A DNA stretch of 64,000 nt from Tomocerus qinae (lineage: Eukaryota > Arthropoda > Collembola > Entomobryomorpha > Tomoceridae). Numbering within the stretch: the first letter of the stretch is position 1; each line of letters begins with the position of its first letter. The stretch covers positions 44,036,409 to 44,100,408 of the forward strand of contig CM034547.1 of assembly GCA_020055645.1 (NCBI GenBank), given 5' to 3'. Of the stretch, positions 56,401 through 63,384 are shown piece by piece. Below the pieces are notes generated by a model. It made no database searches. It was not told the origin of the DNA and saw only the letters and a program-made list of their open reading frames with translations. The position numbers and the translations under genes were made by a program.

Positions 56401-59400
56401 ACCTTTGGAGTCTTATGTCTACGATATGCTAACCCTAGCAAAACAAGTAAACCCCACAGAGGACGAAGCGGTATCAGTTGAACGAATACTTTCAACCCTG
56501 ACACCACGCCTAAGACTTGCAATTCCAAATGTTCATCCATTAACACCTAACAATTTAATTCAAAAAGCGACGCAAGCTCTCAAAAATCTACGAGACGAAG
56601 ACAATTACTACAAGCGACAGTCAGAATTACCACCAGTTACAAGACAGGAAGCGGAACAAAGGAAGCAACAACAAAAAGCTAATGAAGAATCACATTATCG
56701 TAACAACAATCATTCCACATCTTACACTCAAAACTACAATTCAGAATCAAACAACTTTCATGGCCCTGATCATAACCATTTCGATAGCGGAGGTCACCAA
56801 TCACATTTAAACATTCCTAAAGACAACTATCAAAGCTACATACCTAACATTAGTCACACAAATGGACATGAATTTGAACAAAACCAATACTCTTACCAAT
56901 CCAATGCAAAACCTATCAGTTCCACACATCAAATTTTGTCTCACTCAACTAATAGCAAAGAATATAGATGCAGACGGTGCACTGGGGTTGGACATCATGA
57001 ACGTCAGTGTCCAAGTAGCAGTGGAATTGTCCTTCCACTAGTGGATTCTTGCCACAGTCAGTGGTGCGATAATGGTCAACAGGACCAAGAGGATTTACAA
57101 GAAGAGCAGACCGAAAACGAAAATGGTACTTCAAATCAACCTGAAACAGCATCCATTTATCCCTCTTTAAACTTCTTAAAATAATCCATTTCCTTAATTC
57201 AACTTCATTCCCTCCCAATAACATAACATTTTGGTATCGCTACATGTAGGGTTGCATTTAGGATTAGCATTCGGTCCATGTTAGCAGTTGTTTCCTCGGT
57301 CTCACCCCAGTAATAGGAATATTAGGCTCTCACGCCAATGATTGAAATATTTTGTACCAGGCTCACACGCCGATAACTGAAGTAATTTGTATTAGGCTCT
57401 CACACCAAAAATTTAAGTAAACTGTTTTGGGCTCTCACGCCAATAACTGAAATAGAAATATTAGGCTCTTACGCCAGTAATGTAAGTAAAAATGAATAGG
57501 ACATCACACGCAAATTTTTGATTATAAGGTCTCACACCAAAAAGAAATTGTTTAAATGTTTTTACACTTTCTGTTGTAGTAGGAGAAGTTCCCGGAGCTA
57601 CCAACAGCAGTCTTGTACTTTGATAATTATAAAAATTGAAGTTATGGTCACACACCAAACTTTTGTTTGAGTTTTTCTAGATTCACTGTCGTGGCATGAG
57701 AAGTTCCTGGAACCACGGACAGCAATCGTTGTAACTCACCTATCATAATACCTAAAATTTTACAAACAAAATCTAGGTTTTTGGAAAATATTAGTTCGCA
57801 TCGTACTGACTGAAATCGAGTGCAAGCACTCCATTCCACTCAGCACTTGCGAAATCTGTAAATATACATATTATTAAAAATAAGTTAAGTAAAATTGATC
57901 CTATCGTGCACACTAAATCCTTTCAGAAAAAACGTACTTAAAAATCTAACCAAAAATAATCTTTCTTTAACTAATACTCCTAATTCTGATTTTCCTTCCC
58001 AAAAAAAAATTACGACCAAGGAATCCTAACATTAACTATAAAGTTTAATTTTTCATTTTAAAACTCCTCCTAAAACTAAAACCTTAATCCCCCTCTATTC
58101 TCCACCCCTAGTGTGGATTTTTGTTTACTATTTTCAGATCTTCGCCACGGTTAGTGGTGCGATGAATTTTAGAGACATTGCCGTGCTACGTAGCAAGTGG
58201 CCGACAGCGTCGTCGCTTCTCTTGATCACCAAAGGCTTTGGAACGAAAATCTGATGTACTCTGCAACTAATCTCATGAAGGAGACAATTAAAGCGTGAAA
58301 ACCGCCACGGCAAGTGGTGCTTTCAGACTATTTCTACACGAAGTTAGACCTCAAAAGGAAACCAATTTACAGCAGAGACGAAAAACGCGAAGAACCTCCC
58401 CCTACATCTTCAAAATTCTTTTGCTACCATTGCGGTTCCTCTTCTCACTTCAAGAACCAGAAGAACGAATTTGTGCATAATTTTCGCGAAGAAAACCCTC
58501 ACTGGAGACAAGAAAACTTTCGCCGCAGAGCCAAACGTCACATTAGGCTACAAAATCGTGTCCGAAACCAGACGCCTTCCGAAATACCACCAAGTCTAAG
58601 GATCGCCGTAGTAAGCGGTGCCCACGAATCTCCGGCGTATTCACAACCGCAGCTAGCGGTTCCCAAAGATCTCCTCCGGCAAATTCAGCCGCAGTCAGCG
58701 GTGCAAGGAAATCTCCGAAGAAAACAGCACAATTCGAGCACAGCAGCTTATCCCCGGAAGAAATCGCCGCAGAGAGCGGTGCATCAACATTAACACCCAA
58801 GAGGAAGTTCACCTCACAAAAGTCTTTGCCCGGTGAACTTCCCTTTCTGAGGGGAAATACTGAAGGGCCCTCAGAGCCATCTCCTATTTCCCACTAGGCC
58901 ATCGGCTAACTAACTCCCGCATGCCCCGGCACAAACCAAAGTACATCACCTTGCCGTGGAAGAACGAGGAAAACAGACAGACCTGAGTGTGTGCACTTCA
59001 GTAGTTGTTGGAGTAGCAGCGAGGAATGGGAGCAAGGTGGGAAGAAGCGACGAGTTCACCTACACCTTCACTATTCATTCTTATTTCTTCAATTGGTCTA
59101 TTGTCTTAACTAATTCTAAATAATAAAAAGTGCACCTCTAATTAATCTACTTTTACCTGTGTCACATCGGTCATCTCATTGGCAGGGACTCGGACAGCAT
59201 CGTAGGGTAAGGTAAAGTATCGGGTCAAAGTACACTCATACAATAATAACATTATAAGATTGAGTCGGGTTGAGTCATGTCACAGCATTACATAATAATA
59301 ATAATAATATTAGAACGTGTTATAGGTTACAGGCTAAAGGTATAACCCATATTACTTCAGCGGACTGAAAGTAATCTACAAGATAAAGGATGAGAAAATA

Positions 59401-59693
59401 CCATGAAAGTGGAACAATTTTTTCAGCAACTTCTTCAATATGATTTTCTTTTTGAGTTTCCATTTTAATTTCAGTTTCAGAAGAATAAATGCTTTTTTGA
59501 AGAAAAGACCTCCAATAAATCGAAGTGGCTGATGTCTCACATCCTGAACAAATCCTTTAATAGAATACGGATAGAGCCTTGATTCGGGAGCAGCAGCATT
59601 GTAATTGTAATTGTAGTCTGATTGAGCTTGAGTTAAAACAACAAACAAGGTAACACTAGAAGCGACTAAGAAACACAATGTAAATGAATGCAT
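47479..59693 (-). CDS. Secreted four-cysteine protein (paralogue C), intron 1 invaded by transposons
   Basis: Proposed exons are 59402-59693, 49157-49454 and 47479-47701, 813 nt in total (270 aa). Exon 1 gives a signal peptide (1-23), a Tyr/Asn/Ala stretch and a strongly cationic Leu/Lys amphipathic segment ending in HFHG. Exon 2 opens with a furin-like RKRR (99-102) followed by AAT, exactly as in paralogue A (RRRRAAT), then carries CIPKGIC (169-175). Exon 3 carries C235-x6-C242-P. Intron phases are 1 and 2, identical to paralogue A. That match, and the lack of any closer leader exon for exons 2-3, is why I join across 9.9 kb. The join is inference: exon 1 alone could encode a 105-aa secreted Lys/Leu-rich peptide that reads on to a stop at 59376. 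The donor (CATG|GTATTT) is only moderate. Confidence 0.62.
47702..49156. other. Intron 2 of four-Cys paralogue C
   Basis: 1.45 kb without a supported internal gene. Frames at 47909-48151 and 48398-48631 look random. Confidence 0.55.
49455..51149. other. Left part of intron 1 of paralogue C
   Basis: AT-rich DNA. A minus-strand TATATAAGG near 49930 and a short ATG frame at about 49846-49902 ending at an AAG|GTAGTT could be an alternative first exon, but that frame encodes no signal peptide. Nothing else is seen. Confidence 0.4.
51608..51853. repeat. Nested inverted-repeat unit rich in GGGAAATGGGAAA
   Basis: ATAGTTTCG at 51608-51616 and CGAAACTAT at 51845-51853 bound a 246-bp unit. It is made of self-complementary TTTCCCA / TGGGAAA words in both orientations, which could fold into several alternative stems. 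It probably is a small MITE inserted in the larger element. ATACAT occurs close to both ends, a possible target duplication. Confidence 0.4.
52284..52509. repeat. Nested MITE with GGRCCTATTACACC ends
   Basis: Fifteen-base ends at 52284-52298 and 52495-52509 are inverted copies with one mismatch. Similarity then continues inward through TTTTGCA...TTTG words. The 226-bp unit has no coding capacity and appears to be a separate small element nested in the 51150-52923 element. Confidence 0.45.
52924..54187. other. Intron 1 of paralogue C, between the two transposons
   Basis: About 1.26 kb without a supported gene. It contains a 15-bp inverted repeat (about 53099-53113 against 53123-53137). The minus-strand frame at 53198-53431 is Cys-containing, but its spacing does not fit the four-Cys family. 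Confidence 0.5.
54188..54191. repeat. Target-site duplication GCGG, left copy
   Basis: GCGG directly precedes the left LTR, and the same four bases follow the right LTR at 59360-59363. Four-base duplications are common for several Ty3/Gypsy-type elements. Confidence 0.75.
54192..54690 (+). repeat. Left long terminal repeat (499 bp)
   Basis: It is near-identical to the right LTR over its whole length, with TGAAG...CTTCA ends. The differences I see are one A/G near base 80 and two adjacent bases about 30 bp later. It contains an ATAATAATAATAAT run near its 3' end. Confidence 0.92.
55775..57184 (+). CDS. gag: Gag polyprotein of the LTR element
   Basis: 469 aa, intact. The N-terminal ~70 residues are Lys/Ser/Thr-rich. 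Residues about 120-280 form a retrotransposon-gag capsid-like domain (YFKSQNYKDTDYLN, WWDLKKDG, FKVAFQAKYD, LESYVYDMLTLAKQV, ILSTLTPRLRLAI), as in Ty3/Gypsy-type Gag proteins. A His/Asn/Ser-rich linker leads to a CCHC zinc knuckle C-x2-C-x4-H-x4-C (CRRCTGVGHHERQC) at about residue 407. It should assemble particles and bind the element's RNA. The frame ends with a stop with no pol overlap after it. Preservation of the frame while pol is absent suggests that Gag itself is useful to the element in cis. Confidence 0.88.
   Translation: MKKSYAYQYRNRDQRQANYNKNRDISQTSPPKAKAKAKKIGQTISIPSNPHSPTSSRQTSTATTMSIPIPATLTAGLTPQGITDLQNYITAITQVAVTAASAHPQQTVNLYAPNANVKIPEYKPKEMTAQTYLVDLERYFKSQNYKDTDYLNMLTTVLPKENKQWWDLKKDGIADWDEFKVAFQAKYDTPSHQAERARLLYSRRQHINEPLESYVYDMLTLAKQVNPTEDEAVSVERILSTLTPRLRLAIPNVHPLTPNNLIQKATQALKNLRDEDNYYKRQSELPPVTRQEAEQRKQQQKANEESHYRNNNHSTSYTQNYNSESNNFHGPDHNHFDSGGHQSHLNIPKDNYQSYIPNISHTNGHEFEQNQYSYQSNAKPISSTHQILSHSTNSKEYRCRRCTGVGHHERQCPSSSGIVLPLVDSCHSQWCDNGQQDQEDLQEEQTENENGTSNQPETASIYPSLNFLK
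57290..57540 (+). repeat. 35-bp tandem repeat after gag
   Basis: About seven diverged units start at 57325, 57360, 57395, 57430, 57464, about 57498 and 57528. Each begins GGCTCTCACGCCAATAACTG or a close variant. The period is 34-35 bp, except for the last unit. The first part of the unit is better kept than the rest. It is noncoding. Confidence 0.75.
57571..57722 (+). repeat. Duplicated 37-nt hairpin with compensatory changes
   Basis: Hairpin 1 (57571-57607) pairs CTGTTGTAG with CTACCAACAG. Hairpin 2 (57686-57722) pairs CTGTCGTGG with CCACGGACAG. Both are 37 nt, both have an 18-nt loop containing GAGAAGTTCC and both have a one-base bulge at the same place. The stems differ at two base pairs and both sides change together. 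The copies are 115 bp apart inside a diverged direct duplication. Confidence 0.7.
58314..58793 (+). CDS. Second frame of the LTR element with degenerate zinc knuckle
   Basis: 159 codons. A basic N-terminal part contains CYHCGSSSHFKNQ, which matches a CCHC knuckle except that the fourth Cys is missing. The C-terminal half is Gln/Arg/Pro-rich with PQ-x-AV repeats; these repeats are simply the translation of the 17-nt hairpin copies. I read it as a leftover of an older gag/nucleocapsid or a chance frame, not a proven gene. There is no protease or polymerase motif. Confidence 0.35.
   Translation: MVLSDYFYTKLDLKRKPIYSRDEKREEPPPTSSKFFCYHCGSSSHFKNQKNEFVHNFREENPHWRQENFRRRAKRHIRLQNRVRNQTPSEIPPSLRIAVVSGAHESPAYSQPQLAVPKDLLRQIQPQSAVQGNLRRKQHNSSTAAYPRKKSPQRAVHQH
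58861..59359 (+). repeat. Right long terminal repeat (499 bp)
   Basis: This copy has the same length and ends as the left LTR. It directly follows a purine tract and a TAC triplet, and is followed by GCGG. Its end is only 42 bp from the 5' splice site proposed for exon 1 of paralogue C. Confidence 0.92.
59360..59363. repeat. Target-site duplication GCGG, right copy
   Basis: This matches 54188-54191. Removing the element and one copy leaves an uninterrupted intron sequence. Confidence 0.75.
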
Positions 59694-59844
59694 TTTGGAT
59701 ATAAAAATAAAATTCACTAGATTTAGAAAAGAAAAATGTAGAACTAGCACATTTTGATACTAGGGTAATCTCACTGCACAACTTTGAACATCACTGTTCC
59801 AAATATCGTTGAACTTTAAAGAATAGCAATGAAAGCGAAAGGAG

Positions 59845-59850
59845 TCTTAT
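59845..59850 (-). promoter_or_regulatory. TATA box of four-Cys paralogue C
   Basis: The minus strand reads AGTATAAGAC here, about 150 bp upstream of the ATG at 59693. That leaves room for a short 5' UTR. Motif and position only. Confidence 0.4.
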
Positions 59851-59859
59851 ACTACTCAA

Positions 59860-61739
59860 ACTACTAATATGACATTATGTTGTGGGTCTCAATGCATTTG
59901 ATTGTGTCTATGTACCACAATTTGCAATTGCATAATAATTGCTTGCATAACAGTACGACACCAATATCCTTAACTAGCAGAACACAAGGAGTGTCGTTTC
60001 AGAAGTATACTCTGAACAACATACTCACTTGCGTACAGTTACACCTTATCTACACCAACATCAAAATGGATATAATGTTTTTGCAATGTGATATACACAA
60101 TTACGTTACAACTGATTTACTTAGGTATTATCACAAATACAATGTAAAACACTGTGTGGGACTTCTAAAGCCTTTACTAACTGTATTGCATACATAAAAG
60201 TGTTGAAGTTGAAGGAGCAGATATTACTAGATTCCTACCTTGCCATTCTTATGTTCGTACTGCTTGTAATTATCATAAACTCGTTATGAACTTCTTTATC
60301 TTTTATTATGTAATGTCATTGTTACGTGATGCACATATAATGATATACCTTCTTATGATTTACACATGTAATTAACTGCTAAATACAAATTTTTCTGTTC
60401 GACAGCAGCAGTATTGTTCCTTCTGCTGAGGGTTTGTCATAAAATCATCGCATCTCATTGATATATCTTTGCACTTTAATTATATACCGCTAAACATACA
60501 GATTAGTTTTGTATCCTTATTACACCCGACCCTTGACTTGTAGTTACTAATTTTTTCACGTCAGTATCTTTAGTTGTATTGCTACTTTTACTACTCCTGC
60601 ACGCCTGTACCTTCACATGAGTGAGTTGCAACAATAGAATTATTACCGTGTCACGAACTCATTCTTTATCTTATATTTTGGGCTTTGCACGTGAAGAGAA
60701 AGGTTTGGTACATTAGGCTCCGCATATTTTTCCGTTTCATCTATATAATCACGTTTCCCAATTAATGAGACTACTATTTAGCAAGAATTCAACAAAATAA
60801 TGTTCACTTCACTCTTCCTGTAACATTGCATACTGCTTTCAAGAAAACATGTTTATATATTTAATTACAGTAATATGTCAGATTGGACGTCGCATTCAAA
60901 AATATTTAGATACACAAACTCAGTATAAAAAATAATTGTTTGATTCTACGAATTATTTTCAAAGTCTTGCTCACCTTTGGTAATGAACTCTTCTAAAAAT
61001 ACTTTTAATTATGTTATACAGGACTTTGTATATTATGCTGCCATTATTGTATAACGACAGCGTAATTAACAAACAGCAGTTATCAAAGACTTTGAGCCTC
61101 CAAGCCCGTGCTCTCACACTCGGAACAAATTCTCGTCATAATTAAAAACAGGCACCCATGAATGATGATGAATAGAAGTGGAGATGCTACGTGACAGTAA
61201 TGAGAACAAAATTGACAAAGAACAAGTCACAATTCTTATAGCGGCAGTAATTAATTGCTAATTGTGCTTTGTCGTAGCATCAAGGCCAATTAGTGAAGCC
61301 ACTTCAGTTAAGTCGCTTCGTTTTCGTCAATGAGTGTAGATACATAGCACAAAATGTTGATGACAAATATTTTATTTGAGTTTGTGTAGCTGTAGTCAGA
61401 TCCCGTTTGAGTAAAGTAATAGGACTAGCTGATGTATCTACATATTATAATAGACAACCGAAATCGACTTGATGGTGGAAAGAGGAAATGTAATGTAGTT
61501 TAAGTGAATTGGATCGATGCCGATGCGCTATGGGATGGGACAAATATTATGTAATTACAATTGACCAAAATCAACCAAACAAATCTAAGGGAAAAAGGAA
61601 TATCATCCAACGTTCCATAAATATACATATTATAAATGTATATAGACATCAAAATATTTATATGTAGCTATTTTTATTCCTTTTGGGTATCTGCCTGTGA
61701 TGACCTAGGTACATCTTTCTGAGGTATTCCACATACATA
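59860..61739. other. Intergenic AT-rich DNA
   Basis: Contains an open frame at 59877-60197 (plus) without a domain and nothing else I can support. Confidence 0.5.
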
Positions 61740-62310
61740 TTATCTATAAATAATAATTTTTCTAAAGATAACATCTTCATGTAACATGTAAGAAGTTGTG
61801 TTGTCATGATGGACACCAGTTCCACGCATGTTTAATTTGAGGACTAAATGAACGACATAAAGTAGCCTGGCAGTTGCGACGATGTAGAAACTAGAGATAA
61901 GGTACCAATTACTCGGTCGTAATTTAGTCGTAGTGTTGAAATCTTGCAAAAACACATTATTTTTGCAGAGTTATCAAATAATATTGCATCAGAGGTAAGG
62001 ACTATGTCCAATATACTACTAGTATTCGTCTATTCAGGCAGTCCTGTCACACTTAATGTAACATGAAAATGTATGAACTAGATATAATTAATATTTCTTG
62101 GTAATAAGTAACAAGAACGAATGAATCATGAACCTTACCAAATATGGCCAGAGCCCAATTCATCTACCATCCCACTAGGCAAAATGAGGCACGCCAAATG
62201 CTGCAATACATTACAGAGATCCAAAATTTCAGTCTGGTCAATAATAATACTTTGGGTATCTAAAGTATCCATACAAGTCAGCATCTTCAGGGGATTTTGG
62301 GTTCTTTGAT
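61740..62310 (-). CDS. Possible partial multi-exon gene, membrane-like (uncertain)
   Basis: A minus-strand frame ending at a good donor (CATATTTG|GTAAGG, exon end 62139) is in phase 2 with a frame that starts after CTTATCTCTAG at 61890 and stops at 61740. The joined segment reads LDLCNVLQHL...GHIC|FYIVATARLLYVVHLVLKLN, with one hydrophobic stretch across the join. Its 5' exons are not identified; the frame at 62464-62691 (hydrophobic, WYLRVLIVLTVFG) is a candidate. The pattern is faintly like the end of a chemoreceptor, but there is no TYhhhhhQF motif, so I make no family call. Confidence 0.25.
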
Positions 62311-63384
62311 ATATAGGAAAAATTGCCATAAACCTACGTTCTATTTCTAACTAGTATGGAATGCAATAAATATTAAGTAACACTTGAATGATATTGATAT
62401 TAATACACTTCAGTTATGTCATAACTCTTAAGTTACGTAATTTTAGCCAAAAGATGTTTACTATCAACAAATTAGGAATGTCGCTGCTTTTGTAATCTTG
62501 AATAAATCTATCGCAGTTTCCAAAAATAAATACCCTCTAGAAAGGTACATTATATAATCATATTGAGCAGTAACCTTTACAAAACATTTGCACTTGGAGT
62601 TAGGAATGAAAATTAAATCATTATTATTACCGAAGACCGTAAGAACTATTAAAACTCTAAGGTACCAAATGGAATAAATAAATGAAGCCAAATGATTACA
62701 AAAATAACTGTCCCATATACGTACTATGATTGATGAGGTTCGCTTTCACAATGTAATGTCGTAATGCAGAATACATTACCGATTGAAACCATAATTAATA
62801 ATAAATCACCATTAACTTCTTAAAATGGCAAGTTCAGTCAGTTCACCATTATTAATGCATCCATTCACAACGCTGTAATTTCGCTTTATGCATTGTTAAA
62901 CTGATTCATACATAATAGATAACAAAATTTACAAAAACAATGACACCTACAACATGGACAAGGGACAGCAGATATAAATGTCAACAATAAATGATTTTAT
63001 AACAACAAAATAACAATATACATATAGTACAAGTATAAAAATAATAAAACTTTATGGTATTTAAATATTTGCATAAATATTTTATTTTTAAAATAAATAT
63101 GGTATTTAATTAGGTACTTTAATTATAGCAAAGCGGTTTAGCTACATGGATAATGGTACAACTTAAACTTCTTTGCATTCTATAATTCTCAGACTAAAGG
63201 CTGTCCAAAAAGCCAAAGTTCAAGGACTACTGGTGTGGAATTGACATTTTCACGGTTAGGCACTTTTGGGCAGAATATGAACAAGGTACGCATACGTGGA
63301 CTATCTATGTTGGCCCACCAAAAGTGCTCAACCGTGAAAACGTCAATTACGAGAATTATTTCGACGAACAGGTATTAACTATAT
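62311..63384. other. Intergenic or 3' UTR sequence with a hairpin
   Basis: AT-rich. It holds the hairpin at 63239-63347 and probably the 3' UTR of the gene that ends at 63385. Confidence 0.45.
63239..63347. repeat. 109-nt imperfect inverted repeat, just 3' of a stop codon
   Basis: The arms 63239-63270 and 63314-63347 share TTTCACGGTTaGGCACTTTTGG against its reverse complement with few mismatches. The inner part pairs weakly. It lies 38 bp beyond the stop of the minus-strand gene and so may be in its 3' UTR. It could be a MITE or a structured UTR element. Confidence 0.5.

Larger units (their letters stand above)
55313..58782 (+). repeat. Dispersed family of ten 17-nt hairpins, GCCNN-RGNNA-N'N'GG-TGC
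   Basis: Copies lie at 55313-55329, 55469-55485, 55718-55734, 57051-57067, 58144-58160, 58304-58320, 58605-58621, 58646-58662 (variant ends), 58688-58704 and 58766-58782. Examples are GCCATAGTGAATGGTGC, GCCAGAGTTACTGGTGC, GCCACAGTCAGTGGTGC and GCCGCAGTCAGCGGTGC. The two variable stem bases change on both sides so that pairing is kept (AT/AT, AG/CT, AC/GT, GC/GC). One copy has a G-U wobble (GT/GC). Loops are R followed by GNNA, several being GNRA. All copies are in the same orientation and lie inside the LTR element. Confidence 0.8.
54192..59359 (+). mobile_element. Gag-only LTR retrotransposon (non-autonomous)
   Basis: It is 5168 bp, flanked by GCGG duplications, with 499-bp LTRs that begin TGAAG and end CTTCA. 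The internal 4170 bp hold a 1.1 kb leader, an intact gag (55775-57184) and 1.7 kb of repeat-rich DNA with one further 159-codon frame. No reverse transcriptase, RNase H, integrase or protease frame is present, so it must depend on proteins from another element. A purine tract GAGGGGAAA at 58849-58857 precedes the right LTR. The sequence after the left LTR (TTGTCGCCCATACGTGG) is where a primer-binding site should be, but I cannot name the tRNA. LTR divergence of about three in 499 points to a recent insertion. It lies antisense inside intron 1 of paralogue C. Confidence 0.88.
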
